DNA of 64,000 nt from Gammaproteobacteria bacterium (GCA_017577365.1 PKRJ01000013.1:1-64000), one strand, 5' to 3'. Shown: positions 44,774-53,696, counted from the stretch's first letter. A program made the numbers and translations. Notes: a model not told the origin generated them from the letters alone.

Positions 44774-46465
44774 ATGGACAAGGAAGGTACGCCGACGGAT
44801 TTCATCCGTCAGATCGTTGCTGCGGACGTCGCGGCCGGCAAGAACGGCGGCCGCGTGCAGACTCGTTTCCCGCCGGAGCCGAACGGGTATCTCCACATCG
44901 GCCACGCGAAGGCGATCTGCGTCGACTTCGGCATCGCCGAGGAATTCGGCGGCACGTGCTATTTGCGCTTCGACGACACGAATCCGACCAAGGAAGACGA
45001 GGAGTACGTCGAGGCGATCAAGCGCGACGTCCGCTGGCTCGGCTTCGACTGGGGCGACCGGCTGACGCACGCGTCGGACTATTTCCCGCAGATGTACGAG
45101 CTCGCCGTGCATCTGATTCGCGCCGGCAAGGCGTATGTGGATCACCTCTCGACCGAGGAGATCCGCGAATACCGCGGCACGCTGACCGAGCCGGGACGCG
45201 AGAGCCCGTATCGCAACCGCTCGGTCGAGGAGAACCTCGAGCTGTTCGAGCGGATGCGCCGAGGCGAGTTCGAAGAAGGCGAGTGCGTGCTTCGCGCGAA
45301 GATCGACATGGCGTCGCCGAACATCAATCTGCGCGACCCGCCGCTGTATCGCATCCGCAAGGTGCCGCACCAGCGCACCGGCACGACGTGGTGCATCTAC
45401 CCGTTGTACGACTTCGCGCACACGCTTTCCGATGCGCTCGAGGGCACCACGCACTCGCTCTGCACCCTCGAGTTCGAGGATCACCGACCGCTCTACGAAT
45501 GGTTCCTCGACAACCTGCCCGTGCCGCACCGGCCCAGGCAGATCGAGTTCTCGCGGCTCAATCTGATGTATACGCAGATGAGCAAGCGGCGGCTGCGGCA
45601 GCTCGTCGAGGAGAAGCACGTCGAGGGCTGGGACGATCCGAGGATGCCGACGCTTTCGGGGTTCCGGCGCCGCGGCTACACGCCCGAATCGATCCGCGAT
45701 TTCATTCGCCGGATCGGCGTGACGAAGAAGGAGCACATGATCGAGCTCGGCCTGCTCGAGAGCTGCATCCGCGACGACCTGAACGTGCGCGCCGAGCGGC
45801 GCTTCGCGGTGCTCGATCCGCTGAAGATCACGATCGTGAACTTCCCGGACGACGAGGTCGAGTGGCTCGAGGCCGCGAATCATCCGAGCCGCTCCGAGCT
45901 CGGCACGCGCACCGTGCCGTTCTCGCGTGAGATCCTGATCGAGCGCTCGGATTTCATGGAGGATCCGCCGAAGCAATTCCACCGGCTGAAGCCCGGCGGC
46001 GAGGTGCGGCTGCGCTACGCGTACATCATCAAGTGCGAGGAAGTCGTGAAGGACGCCGCGGGGAACGTGGTCGAGCTCAAGTGCAGCTACGATCCGACGA
46101 CCCGCAGCGGGTCGGGCGACGAGGGGCGCAAGGTCAAGGGCACGATCCATTGGGTGTCGGCGCGGCACGCCGCGCGCGCCGAGGTGCGGCTCTACGACCG
46201 GCTGTTCAAGGTGCCGTTCCCGACCGGCGAGTCGCTCGAGGACGAGCTCAACCCGAGCTCGCTCGAGATCGTCGAGGCCGCCGTGGAGCCCGCGCTCGCC
46301 GACGCGCCGCCCGAGTCGCACTTTCAGTTCGAGCGGAACGGCTACTTCTTCGTCGATCCCGTGCTGTCGCGTCCCGGCAAGCCGGTCTTCAACCGGACCG
46401 TGACGCTGCGCGACAGCTGGGCGAAGCTCGAGAAGGAAGCCCTGAGCGGCGCCGCGCAAGGCTGA
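44774..46465 (+). CDS. glnS: Glutaminyl-tRNA synthetase
   Basis: 563 residues, class I synthetase charging tRNA-Gln. HIGH motif at 41-44 ([13 protein letters not shown]), KMSKS-type motif at 269-272 (QMSKRRL), and the tRNA anticodon-binding beta-barrels in the C-terminal half ([21 protein letters not shown]). Length matches enterobacterial GlnRS (about 554). A likely -10 (TACAAT at 44760-44765) lies only 9 nt before ATG 44774, so the mRNA may have almost no leader. Divergent from the M48 gene. Confidence 0.97.
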   Translation: MDKEGTPTDFIRQIVAADVAAGKNGGRVQTRFPPEPNGYLHIGHAKAICVDFGIAEEFGGTCYLRFDDTNPTKEDEEYVEAIKRDVRWLGFDWGDRLTHASDYFPQMYELAVHLIRAGKAYVDHLSTEEIREYRGTLTEPGRESPYRNRSVEENLELFERMRRGEFEEGECVLRAKIDMASPNINLRDPPLYRIRKVPHQRTGTTWCIYPLYDFAHTLSDALEGTTHSLCTLEFEDHRPLYEWFLDNLPVPHRPRQIEFSRLNLMYTQMSKRRLRQLVEEKHVEGWDDPRMPTLSGFRRRGYTPESIRDFIRRIGVTKKEHMIELGLLESCIRDDLNVRAERRFAVLDPLKITIVNFPDDEVEWLEAANHPSRSELGTRTVPFSREILIERSDFMEDPPKQFHRLKPGGEVRLRYAYIIKCEEVVKDAAGNVVELKCSYDPTTRSGSGDEGRKVKGTIHWVSARHAARAEVRLYDRLFKVPFPTGESLEDELNPSSLEIVEAAVEPALADAPPESHFQFERNGYFFVDPVLSRPGKPVFNRTVTLRDSWAKLEKEALSGAAQG

Positions 46466-46480
46466 TACGAGAGGCCAACT

Positions 46481-46508
46481 GGTCGCGGCAGCCTCGAGCG
46501 CCGCGACC
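46481..46508. terminator. Hairpin between convergent glnS and FAD oxidoreductase genes
   Basis: GGTCGCGG (46481-46488) and CCGCGACC (46501-46508) form a perfect 8-bp stem with a 12-nt loop in the 52-nt gap between the two convergent stops. There is no T-tract on either side, so it may act as a bidirectional terminator or merely as a 3' stabilising stem. Confidence 0.45.
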
Positions 46509-46517
46509 GGCTCGGCG

Positions 46518-47867
46518 TCAGGGCGGCAGCACGACCTTCTGATACAGCGTCTTCGCGCGCCCCTGCGGGTCGTACTTCGCCTTCAGCTCGCGATACGCCT
46601 CGCCGTTGTAGCGCGCGTCGAATTCCTCCTCGGTCATGAACGACGAGGAATAGAGCATCTTGATTCCGCCGAGCGCGAAGGTCTTCTCGTCGAGGATCTT
46701 CGTGTAGTAGTACGGCGGCTTGCCTTCGGGCTTGCGGACCTGGAGGTAGCAGCCGAGATTGAAGTACAGCGTGTTCGGGCGGATCGGGTAGAGCGTCGGC
46801 TGACGCGGCGTGCGAATCGGCACCGCGGCCCACGGCCGGCCGTCGAGCCGCACTTCCCGGAGCGCGAACTCGAGCAGCTCCTCCGCGTGCTCCCACGGCA
46901 CTTCCCAGTCCTGAATGAGCGGCTCGGTGTCGGGCTCACGGGCGCCGGGGAGCTTCTGCGCGAGCCTGTCCTTCCACGCGACGTAGTGCGTGTAGAACGC
47001 CGAGTTGCGGAAGCGCGCGGGCGCGTAGCGGCGAAAGAGCGCGTAGAGGAGGCCGTCCGGGATATTCCAGAACCATTCCGGATCGTAGCGGAAGAGGTAG
47101 TCGCGCGTCGTCAGATAGATGTCGCTGCGCGCCTGCACGAGCCGATAGAAAATGTTGCGCCGCAAGATGTCGTCGACGTGCGGGACGCTCTGCGCGTAGC
47201 GGCCGGTCATCAAAATGAAGCGGCCGTCCTCGAACACGAGCCCTTCGACGAAGTGGTGCTCGCCCGAATCCGCCGCCGCGCGCATCGCGTCGAGGTACGA
47301 CGCGGCCGTGCCGTACGTCTCCATGTGCAGGTGCACGTACGGCTGGACCGGCTCGATCTTGATGCGCGCGCGCAGGATATAGCCGAGCGTGCCGTAGGAG
47401 TTCGGCAGCGCGTTGAAGAGATCCGCGTACTCGTTCGTCGCCGACGCGGTGACGACGCGCCCGGTCGGCAGCAGCACGTCGGCCTCGACGAGACCGTCGT
47501 GCACGAACCCGTTACGAAAGCACGTCGACTCGATGCCGATGCCGACCGTGGCGCCGCCGACCGTGATGTGCTTCAGCTCCGGCACGACGAGCGGCACGTG
47601 GCCGCGCGCGATCGCGTAGTCCGCAATCGTCTCGAACGTCGTGAGCCCCTCGACGTCCATCGTGAGGCTTTCGGCGTCGAGCGAGATCGGCTGGTTGAAG
47701 TCGCCGAGCGAAAGGCGCTTCGTGCCGGTCTCGCGCGGCTGGTAACGAAACAGATTCGAGATCGTCGACTTCGAGAGCTGAAGGTGTCCCGGGCCTTCGG
47801 TCCACTCGCTCTCGAGCCGCGCCTTTTTCCGCTCGTACTCGGCGGCGGCCGCCGCGTTCGCGCTCAC
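46518..47867 (-). CDS. FAD-binding oxidoreductase paired with CFA synthase (DHCR24/TmsA-like)
   Basis: 449 residues from a GTG start overlapping the cfa stop (GTGA). The N-terminal half is a PCMH-type FAD domain (SLDAESLTMDVEGLTTFETIADYA, VPELKHITVGGATVGIGIESTCFRNG, LPTGRVVTA, NSYGTLGYILRARIKIEP). The C-terminal half is DHCR24-like, rich in Tyr/Trp. Translational coupling to a CFA-type methyltransferase resembles TmsA/TmsB (10-methyl fatty acids in actinobacteria) and furan fatty-acid loci of alphaproteobacteria. Inferred role: reduction or desaturation of the methylated acyl chain. Confidence 0.78.
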   Translation of the reverse strand: MSANAAAAAEYERKKARLESEWTEGPGHLQLSKSTISNLFRYQPRETGTKRLSLGDFNQPISLDAESLTMDVEGLTTFETIADYAIARGHVPLVVPELKHITVGGATVGIGIESTCFRNGFVHDGLVEADVLLPTGRVVTASATNEYADLFNALPNSYGTLGYILRARIKIEPVQPYVHLHMETYGTAASYLDAMRAAADSGEHHFVEGLVFEDGRFILMTGRYAQSVPHVDDILRRNIFYRLVQARSDIYLTTRDYLFRYDPEWFWNIPDGLLYALFRRYAPARFRNSAFYTHYVAWKDRLAQKLPGAREPDTEPLIQDWEVPWEHAEELLEFALREVRLDGRPWAAVPIRTPRQPTLYPIRPNTLYFNLGCYLQVRKPEGKPPYYYTKILDEKTFALGGIKMLYSSSFMTEEEFDARYNGEAYRELKAKYDPQGRAKTLYQKVVLPP

Positions 47868-49141
47868 GCTTTCTCGTAGACGTGCGCGCGCGTCCACGGC
47901 ACGCCGTTGTAGCCGGTCCGGGCGAACAGCACCTGGAACAGCTGCAGCTTGCCGTGCACGAACGCCATGATCGAGCCCGCGAGGTAGAGCCGCCACGCGC
48001 GGACGAACGTCTCGTCGAACATCTTGCGCACCGCGTCAACGTTCTCCTCGAAGCGGTCGAGCCACGCTCGGAGCGTCTCCGCGTAATGCAGGCGGATGTT
48101 CTCGACATCGAGCACGGACAGTCCGTTCGGCTCGAAGATGTCCATCATCTGCCGCAGGGTCGGAGGATAGGCGCCCGGGAAGATGCGCTTGTCGATCCAC
48201 GCGTTCAGCGGCTCCGGCCAGTCGCGCCCGATGGTGTGGATCAAGCCGCGTCCTTCCGGCGTGATCAGCCGATCGATGAGGTTGCCGAGCGCACGGTAGT
48301 TGCCGGGCCCGACGTGCTCGAGCATGCCGATCGAGACGAACGCGTCGTAGCGCGGCGACTTGGCGCCCGCCGCGTTACGGTAGTCGTCCTCGACGAACTC
48401 GACCTTGTCCGTGAGCCCTTCGCGCTTCGCCCATTCGCGCGCGTGCTCGACCTGCTCGTGCGAGATGTTGAAGCTGCGCACGTTCACGCCGTAGTTCTTC
48501 GCCATGAAGAGCGCGAAGCCGCCCCAGCCGCTGCCGGCCTCGATGACGCGCTCGCCGGGCTGGAGCCGGAGCTTCCGGCTAACGTGGTGCATCTTCGCCT
48601 GCTGCGCCTGCTCGAGCGTCATCGAAGGGTCGGCGTAGTACGCGCACGTGTACTGCAGCGCCTCGCGGTCGAGCCACAGCTCGTAGAACTCGTTGCCGAT
48701 GTCGTAGTGATGGTGGATGTTGCGCTTCGAATCGGCGAGATCGGGCGCGAGCCGGCTGCCGCGCCGCAGCCAGCCGGGCACGCCGCGGGCATCGAGATAT
48801 CGGTACGCGGCATCGAGCAGCGTCAGCAGATCGCCGTTCACCTGGATGCGTCCGGCGCTGTAGAGGTCGCCGAAATGCAGCTCCGGGTTCACGAGGACCT
48901 GGAACAGCGCGCGCCGGTCGCCGATGCGCACCGTCACGCGGCCCTCGGCCGGTTGGGCCTTCTCGGGCGGGACGTCCCACAGCACGACGTCGATCGGCGC
49001 ATCGCCGAGACGGCTCGTGAGCTGACGCACGATCCAGCGATCCGCTGCCGTCGGGACGCCGAGCGCGGCGCGCTCGGGCGCCGAATCGGCCGGATAGCCC
49101 GAGGTGGGCACGCCGAGAGGCTCCAGGCGACTTCTATTCAT
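47864..49141 (-). CDS. Cyclopropane-fatty-acid-synthase family methyltransferase
   Basis: 425 residues from ATG 49141 (CGGAGAA lies upstream; an open frame extends further but without family resemblance). SAM-binding motif VIEAGSGWGGFALFMA, substrate-side blocks NIHHHYDIGNEFYELWLDREALQYTCAYY and SIGMLEHVGPGNY, and the C-terminal helix FDETFVRAWRLYLAGSIMAFVHGKLQLFQVLF are all CFAS-like. It methylates double bonds of membrane phospholipid acyl chains using SAM. Pairing with the downstream FAD oxidoreductase suggests the product is a methyl-branched or methylated diene chain rather than a simple cyclopropane (inference). Confidence 0.88.
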   Translation of the reverse strand: MNRSRLEPLGVPTSGYPADSAPERAALGVPTAADRWIVRQLTSRLGDAPIDVVLWDVPPEKAQPAEGRVTVRIGDRRALFQVLVNPELHFGDLYSAGRIQVNGDLLTLLDAAYRYLDARGVPGWLRRGSRLAPDLADSKRNIHHHYDIGNEFYELWLDREALQYTCAYYADPSMTLEQAQQAKMHHVSRKLRLQPGERVIEAGSGWGGFALFMAKNYGVNVRSFNISHEQVEHAREWAKREGLTDKVEFVEDDYRNAAGAKSPRYDAFVSIGMLEHVGPGNYRALGNLIDRLITPEGRGLIHTIGRDWPEPLNAWIDKRIFPGAYPPTLRQMMDIFEPNGLSVLDVENIRLHYAETLRAWLDRFEENVDAVRKMFDETFVRAWRLYLAGSIMAFVHGKLQLFQVLFARTGYNGVPWTRAHVYEKA

Positions 49142-49470
49142 CTCGTTATTCTCCGCTGCGAGCACCGCCGCCGGGATAGGGCGGCTTGCGAGCCATGGAA
49201 CGAGGGGAGGCGTCCTCGCCGCAGGCCTCCTGTCGGCCTGCCGGGACGCGCGCCGGCCGCGGCTTCGGCCGCCGGCCGACGGAAAGGCCCTCGTGAATTT
49301 CCATATCCGGGTCGACCGGCTCCACGGTATTGTGCCATGCGGCGCCAGCGACTTGAACTTCAACGTTTTTTGTAGGTGCTTGTTCGGGCAAGGATCGTTT
49401 CTCGGTCGATTTCCGCGCGCGCCGATCGACGAATGCATGGGGTGGTAACATAGGCGGCGAGGGTGGATCG
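49142..49470. other. Divergent intergenic region, cfa-type gene to moaA
   Basis: 329 nt. No convincing gene. The right part contains an AT-rich patch at about 49356-49382 (CTTCAACGTTTTTTGTAGGTGCTTG) that could include promoter elements. A TAACAT sequence at 49447-49452 may be the -10 for moaA, with GAGGGTGG as ribosome site. I looked for a Moco riboswitch ahead of moaA and could not make a convincing case. Confidence 0.4.
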
Positions 49471-50514
49471 ATGACGAACGGCAGCGTGAAGCGATGGCAG
49501 GGCGAGGGGGCGGTCCGGGACCGCCTGAATCGGCCCGTGCGCGATCTCCGGATCTCGGTGATCGATCGCTGCAATTTCCGCTGCCCGTACTGTATGCCCG
49601 AGGACGTCTACGGCGACGAGCACGCGTTCATGCCGCGCTCCGAGTGGCTCACGGCGGGCGAGATCAAGCGCATCGCGTCGCTGTTCTTGCAGCTCGGCGT
49701 CACGAAGTTCCGCCTGACCGGCGGCGAGCCGCTCCTGCGGCGCGATCTCGTCGAGATCGTCGCGGCGCTCGCCGAGCTGCCGGGCGCCGACGATCTCGCG
49801 CTGACGACGAACGGCTCGTTGCTCGCGCGCCGGGCGAAGGAGCTCAAGTCCGCAGGCTTGAAGCGCGTGACGGTGAGCCTCGACAGCCTCGACGACGCGA
49901 CGTTCAAGATGATGAGCGGCGGCCGCGGCGACGTCGCGACGGTGCTCGGGGCGATCGAGACGGCGCGCGAGGTGGGCTTCTCGCCGGTCAAGGTCAACGT
50001 GATGGTGCAGCGCGGCAAGAACGAGGAAGGGGTCCTCGATCTCGTCGAGCGCTTCCGCGGCACCGGCGTGATCGTGCGGTTCATCGAGTACATGGATGTC
50101 GGCACGCTGAACGGCTGGCGCCGCGAGGACGTCGTGCCGTCGAAGGAGCTCGTCGAGAAGATCGGCGCGCGCTGGCCGCTCGAGCCGCTCGACAAGAACT
50201 ATCGCGGCGAGGTCGCGGAGCGCTATCGCTTCGTCGACGGCGCGGGCGAGATCGGTTTCATCTCGTCGGTCAGCAATCCGTTCTGCGGCGACTGTCATCG
50301 CGCGCGGCTGTCCGCCGACGGAAAGCTCTACACGTGCCTCTTCGCGGCGAACGGCACGGATCTTCGAACCCCGCTTCGGGCCGGCGCGAGCGATGCCGAG
50401 CTCATCGGCCTGCTGCAGAACGTGTGGCGTTCGCGCGCTGACCGCTACAGCGAGCTTCGCGCGGAGCTCCGGGCGCGGCGCGAGCGGGTCGAGATGTACA
50501 GGATCGGCGGCTGA
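49471..50514 (+). CDS. moaA: GTP 3',8-cyclase MoaA
   Basis: 347 residues. Radical SAM enzyme that converts GTP to 3',8-cyclo-GTP, the first step of molybdopterin synthesis. N-terminal cluster motif CNFRCPYC at about 34-41, GGEPLLRRD, and the C-terminal second cluster (NPFCGDCHRARLSADGKLYTCLF). It ends in Gly-Gly, as active MoaA proteins do. The stop overlaps moaC (TGATG). First gene of the moaACDE operon. Confidence 0.97.
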   Translation: MTNGSVKRWQGEGAVRDRLNRPVRDLRISVIDRCNFRCPYCMPEDVYGDEHAFMPRSEWLTAGEIKRIASLFLQLGVTKFRLTGGEPLLRRDLVEIVAALAELPGADDLALTTNGSLLARRAKELKSAGLKRVTVSLDSLDDATFKMMSGGRGDVATVLGAIETAREVGFSPVKVNVMVQRGKNEEGVLDLVERFRGTGVIVRFIEYMDVGTLNGWRREDVVPSKELVEKIGARWPLEPLDKNYRGEVAERYRFVDGAGEIGFISSVSNPFCGDCHRARLSADGKLYTCLFAANGTDLRTPLRAGASDAELIGLLQNVWRSRADRYSELRAELRARRERVEMYRIGG

Positions 50515-51014
50515 TGCTCACGCATGTCGACGAGCGCGATCGGCCGACGATGGTCGACGTCGGCGACAAGGCGGTGACGACGCGCACCGCCGAGGCGCGC
50601 GCGATCGTCGAGTTTCCGGAAGAGGCGGGCGTTTCGGCCGGCGAGGAGCTGCGCACGAAGAAGGGGCCGGTCTTCGATACGGCGATCATCGCGGGCGTGA
50701 TGGCCGCGAAGAAGACGCACGATCTCGTGCCGTTCTGTCATCCGATCGCGCTCGAGGATTGCAAGATCGCGATCGACTGGAGCGGCCCGCGCGAGATCAC
50801 GGTGCGCTGCTCCGTGCGTGCGACGCACAAGACCGGCGTCGAGATGGAGGCGCTGACCGGCGCGACGGTCGCCGCGCTCACGATCTACGACATGTGCAAG
50901 GCGCTGACGCACGGGATAAGGATCAAAGAGGTCGCGCTGCTGTCGAAGACCGGCGGCAAGCGCGACTATCGGCTCGAGCCGGCGGCAGCGGGTACCGCCG
51001 GGGGCGAGACTTAG
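50514..51014 (+). CDS. moaC: Cyclic pyranopterin monophosphate synthase MoaC
   Basis: 166 residues. Converts 3',8-cyclo-GTP to cPMP. Conserved: MVDVGDKAVTTRTAEA, KKGPVFDTAIIAGVMAAKKTHDLVPFCHPIAL (with the catalytic KKT..L.PFCHP) and GVEMEALTGATVAALTIYDMCKA. Length typical. Overlaps moaA by one base and lies 37 nt before moaD. Confidence 0.97.
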   Translation: MLTHVDERDRPTMVDVGDKAVTTRTAEARAIVEFPEEAGVSAGEELRTKKGPVFDTAIIAGVMAAKKTHDLVPFCHPIALEDCKIAIDWSGPREITVRCSVRATHKTGVEMEALTGATVAALTIYDMCKALTHGIRIKEVALLSKTGGKRDYRLEPAAAGTAGGET

Positions 51015-51051
51015 AGCGACTGTGGTCGTGCATCGATAGCAGGGAGAGAAG

Positions 51052-51294
51052 ATGATCGATGTGACGGCGCGCTACTTCGCGGCCTTTCGCGAGCAGGTCG
51101 GTGCCGAGTCCGAGCGGATCACGACTTCGGCCCGCACGGCGGCCGAGCTCTTCAGCGAGCTCGCCGAGCGCCACGGTTTCGCGGACGCGCGGGTCCGCTG
51201 CAAGGTCGCGATCAACGACGAGCTCTGCGACTGGGAGACCGAGCTCACGCACGGCGACGAGGTGCTGTTCTTCCCGCCGGTCGCGGGCGGTTGA
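51052..51294 (+). CDS. moaD: Molybdopterin synthase sulphur carrier MoaD
   Basis: 80 residues, ubiquitin-like fold ending in the required Gly-Gly (FFPPVAGG). Thiocarboxylated at its C-terminus, it donates sulphur to cPMP together with MoaE. Lies directly before moaE; GGGAGAGAAG precedes the ATG. Confidence 0.94.
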   Translation: MIDVTARYFAAFREQVGAESERITTSARTAAELFSELAERHGFADARVRCKVAINDELCDWETELTHGDEVLFFPPVAGG

Positions 51295-51296
51295 CG

Positions 51297-51758
51297 ATGA
51301 GCTTCGCGATTCGCTCGACCCCGATCGATCCGCGCGCGCTCGAAGAGCGCCTTCGTGACGCGCGCGCCGGCGCGTGCGTGACGTTCGAAGGCTGGGTGCG
51401 CAATCACCAGGACGGTCACGAGGTCACCCTGCTCGAGTACGAGGCGCACGAGCCGATCGCCGTCGCCGAGGGCGAGAAGATCATCGCCGAGGCGAAGCAA
51501 CGTTTCGACGTGCTCGAGATCCTCGCCGAGCATCGCGTCGGCAGGCTCGAGATCGGCGACTGTGCGGTCTGGGTCGGCGTGAGCGCCGCGCACCGCGGCG
51601 CGGCGTTCGACGCGTGCCGCTACGTGATCGACGAGATCAAGCACCGCGTGCCGATCTGGAAGAAGGAACACTACGCGGACGGCGCGAGCGGCTGGGTCAA
51701 CTGCGCGACCGGTGCACCGGTCCGAAACGCCGAGCGGGCCGCAGAGACAGCCTCCTGA
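51297..51758 (+). CDS. moaE: Molybdopterin synthase catalytic subunit MoaE
   Basis: 153 residues. Pairs with MoaD to form molybdopterin. Conserved: GACVTFEGWVRNHQDGHEVTLLEYEAHEPIA, RVGRLEIGDCAVWVGVSAAHRGAAFDACRYVIDEIK and the active-site Lys in VPIWKKEHYADG. ATG 51297 lies two bases after the moaD stop; an in-frame TTG at 51291 is less likely. The last 62 nt overlap the convergent MocA-like gene. Confidence 0.96.
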   Translation: MSFAIRSTPIDPRALEERLRDARAGACVTFEGWVRNHQDGHEVTLLEYEAHEPIAVAEGEKIIAEAKQRFDVLEILAEHRVGRLEIGDCAVWVGVSAAHRGAAFDACRYVIDEIKHRVPIWKKEHYADGASGWVNCATGAPVRNAERAAETAS

Positions 51759-52365
51759 GATCCTCCGCGGTATCGACGTCGACGGCAGCCTCCGGAAGAT
51801 CGACGCGCGTGACGCTCCGGCTTGCCGCGAGCACGCGCCGAGCGCCTTCGTCGCCCGAGAGCGCGCGGAGCGCGGCGAACGTTCTGCGCGGCAAGATCGC
51901 GGGCGCCCCGAGCCGACCGGAGTGGGCGGCGGCCGCCGGCTGCGACGGCCGGCGCCGCCAAGCGGCGATGAGCCGCGCGAGGCTCCTCACATCGACGTGC
52001 GGCTGATCGGCGATCATGAAGAGCACCGCGCGCGCGTTGCGCGGCACCGCATCGAGGCCGCGGCGGAGCGACGTCGCCATCCCTTCGCGCCAGCCCGGGT
52101 GGTGGACTATTTCGGCTCGCTGCGCGCGCATTCGCGCGACGAGGCTCCGTAGCCGTTGCGCTTCGGCGCCGACGACGACGATCACCGGGCCGGCCGTCGC
52201 GCGCAGCGCCGTGCTCACGGCACGCTCTAGCAGCGTGCGGCCGCGGAGCCGCACGAGCTGTTTCGGCCGCCCGAGCCGCGTCGAGCCGCCGGCGGCGAGG
52301 ATCACCGTAGCGAGTCCGGATGCTGCGCCGCCCTTGATCGCGCGGCGGCCGAAGGCTCGACGCAT
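51697..52365 (-). CDS. MobA/MocA-like molybdenum cofactor nucleotidyltransferase
   Basis: 222 residues. NTP-binding signature VILAAGGSTRLGRPKQLVRLRGRTLLERAV, then FMIADQPHVDVRSL (metal-binding Asp) and GAPAILPRRTFAALRALSGDEGARRVL. The LAAGxSxRxGxxKQL form matches MocA (CTP, for xanthine-oxidase-family cofactors) better than MobA (GTP). The C-terminus is Arg-rich. Opposite in strand to the moa operon and overlapping moaE by 62 nt. Its presence suggests MCD-type enzymes elsewhere in the genome. Confidence 0.85.
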   Translation of the reverse strand: MRRAFGRRAIKGGAASGLATVILAAGGSTRLGRPKQLVRLRGRTLLERAVSTALRATAGPVIVVVGAEAQRLRSLVARMRAQRAEIVHHPGWREGMATSLRRGLDAVPRNARAVLFMIADQPHVDVRSLARLIAAWRRRPSQPAAAAHSGRLGAPAILPRRTFAALRALSGDEGARRVLAASRSVTRVDLPEAAVDVDTAEDLRRLSLRPARRFGPVHRSRS

Positions 52366-52405
52366 GAGTTTCCCGTATCTCGTGTTCCGAGGCGCATCCG
52401 CGCAC

Positions 52406-52411
52406 TATACT
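52406..52411 (+). promoter_or_regulatory. -10 element close to the GNAT start (possible leaderless mRNA)
   Basis: TATACT lies only six bases before ATG 52418, so transcription would start at or next to the A of the start codon. No Shine-Dalgarno sequence is seen before this ATG. The -35 region is weak. Confidence 0.45.
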
Positions 52412-52417
52412 CGACTC

Positions 52418-52891
52418 ATGAACATACGCTTGGGCCTCGCGCGGCGCGACGACGCGACGGAAATCTCGCTGATGTCGCGCTTCCTGGTCGAGCACGGCTT
52501 GCCGTGGTCGTGGACGGAGAGCCGCGTCTCGCGGTATATCCGGCACCCGGACTGCTCGGTCGTCGTCGCGCGCGACCGCCGCCGGATCGCGGGCTTCGGC
52601 GTGATGGAGTTTCACGACGCGCACGCGCACTTGAGCCTGCTCGCCGTGCGGCCTGCGTATCAGCGCCGCGGTATCGGCCGCAGGATCATCGAGTGGCTCG
52701 AGTCGACGGCGCGGACGGCCGGCATCTTCCTCGTGCGCCTCGAGCTTCGTGCGGGCAACGACGCCGCACGGCAGTTCTACGAGAAGCTCGGTTACCGCGA
52801 GACGGGACGTAAAGCCGGTTACTACGATGCGCGCGAGGACGCGGTCGTGATGACGCGCGACTTGAGCGTGCATTCGAGCTTCAACGCATGA
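52418..52891 (+). CDS. GNAT-family N-acetyltransferase (RimI-like)
   Basis: 157 residues. Acetyl-CoA-binding motif A at LSLLAVRPAYQRRGIGRRIIEWL, and C-terminal motif NDAARQFYEKLGYRETGRKAGYYD typical of RimI-type enzymes. Transfers an acetyl group to a protein N-terminus or small amine; the substrate is unknown. Placed between molybdopterin genes (25 nt upstream of moaB) but no functional link is obvious. Confidence 0.88.
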   Translation: MNIRLGLARRDDATEISLMSRFLVEHGLPWSWTESRVSRYIRHPDCSVVVARDRRRIAGFGVMEFHDAHAHLSLLAVRPAYQRRGIGRRIIEWLESTARTAGIFLVRLELRAGNDAARQFYEKLGYRETGRKAGYYDAREDAVVMTRDLSVHSSFNA

Positions 52892-52916
52892 CGAGCGTCG
52901 CGCACGAGAGGAACCG

Positions 52917-53432
52917 ATGAGCGAGCCCGCGTTTCTGCCGCTATCGATCGCCGTGCTCACCGTGTCGGATACACGCACGGAGGAGACGGACAAGTCCGGC
53001 GCGCTGCTCGCCGAGCGCATCGTCGCCGCGGGCCATCGGCTCGCGGAGAAGCGCATCGTCAAGGACGACGTTTACGCGATTCGCGCCGTCGTCGCCGCGT
53101 GGATCGCCGATCCCGAGATCGATGTCGTGCTCACGACCGGCGGCACCGGCATCACCGCCCGCGACGGCACGCCCGAGGCCGTCGCGGTGCTGCTCGACAA
53201 GACGATCGACGGTTTCGGCGAAATGTTTCGCATGCTGTCGTACGAGGAGATCGGCACGTCGAGCCTGCAGTCGCGTTGTCTCGCCGGCGTCGCGAACTCG
53301 ACGTTCGTCTTCTGCCTGCCGGGCTCGGCGCATGCGTGCGCGACCGGCTGGGACAAGATCCTCCGCGCGCAGCTCGACATACGCACGCGTCCGTGCAATT
53401 TCGCGGAGCTCTTGCCGCGGCTTCGCGAGTGA
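52917..53432 (+). CDS. moaB: Molybdopterin adenylyltransferase MoaB/Mog family
   Basis: 171 residues. MPT-binding fold: [45 protein letters not shown] and [23 protein letters not shown]. Length and motifs match MoaB of gammaproteobacteria. MoaB/Mog proteins adenylylate molybdopterin before MoeA inserts Mo. With moaACDE, moeA and the MocA-like gene, the window contains nearly the full pathway (moeB and the molybdate transporter are missing). Confidence 0.93.
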   Translation: MSEPAFLPLSIAVLTVSDTRTEETDKSGALLAERIVAAGHRLAEKRIVKDDVYAIRAVVAAWIADPEIDVVLTTGGTGITARDGTPEAVAVLLDKTIDGFGEMFRMLSYEEIGTSSLQSRCLAGVANSTFVFCLPGSAHACATGWDKILRAQLDIRTRPCNFAELLPRLRE

Positions 53433-53492
53433 TCGCGTCGCGGGCGTCGATCGTCCAACTGTCCGTCATCGTCTCGATTCAAGGACGACCGG

Positions 53493-53522
53493 TTGGCATT
53501 GCCGCCGGCCGCGTTCTATCAT
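53493..53522 (+). promoter_or_regulatory. Sigma70-type promoter of the thiamine salvage operon
   Basis: TTGGCA (53493-53498), an 18-nt spacer and TATCAT (53517-53522). Transcription would start near 53529, about 11 nt before the first paired base of the TPP riboswitch. Confidence 0.7.
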
Positions 53523-53539
53523 TCGCCCCGCAAGTCATT

Positions 53540-53633
53540 AGTCCGAGGGGTGGCCGCCGAAGCGGCCTGAGAGGCTGGCTAGTTCGCCAGCTAACCCTTT
53601 GAACCTGATCCGGTTAGTGCCGGCGTAGGGACT
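53540..53633 (+). ncRNA. TPP riboswitch (THI element)
   Basis: Core motifs are present in order: GAGGGGTG, CTGAGA, ACCCTTTGAACCTGATC, GGTTAGTGCCGGCGTAGGGA. P1 closes as AGTCC (53540-53544) with GGACT (53629-53633). A variable P3-type hairpin (GGCTGGCTAGTTCGCCAGCT) sits between the two conserved halves. Thiamine pyrophosphate binding should lower expression of the downstream genes. It precedes a TonB-dependent receptor, marking that gene as a thiamine-related uptake function. Confidence 0.96.
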
Positions 53634-53667
53634 GGAGCTCTTCCTCTTCCCCGATCGCTGCTCGCAC

Positions 53668-53695
53668 CGGATCTCGCTTGATGAAAGGAGATCCG
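53668..53695 (+). promoter_or_regulatory. Shine-Dalgarno-sequestering hairpin (riboswitch expression platform)
   Basis: CGGATCTC (53668-53675) pairs perfectly with GAGATCCG (53688-53695). The GAG of the ribosome site AAGGAG (53685-53690) lies inside the stem and the AAG at the loop edge, two bases before ATG 53697. This suggests control of translation initiation rather than termination when TPP is bound. Confidence 0.7.
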
Positions 53696-53696
53696 C

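Noticed and set aside
49142..49438. N-terminal extension of the CFA-synthase gene
   Set aside because: In frame but low-complexity Arg/Pro-rich and without family resemblance; ATG 49141 has a plausible ribosome site and gives normal length.
49142..49470. Moco riboswitch upstream of moaA
   Set aside because: I could not find the conserved paired elements or the GNRA-receptor pattern in the 329-nt gap.
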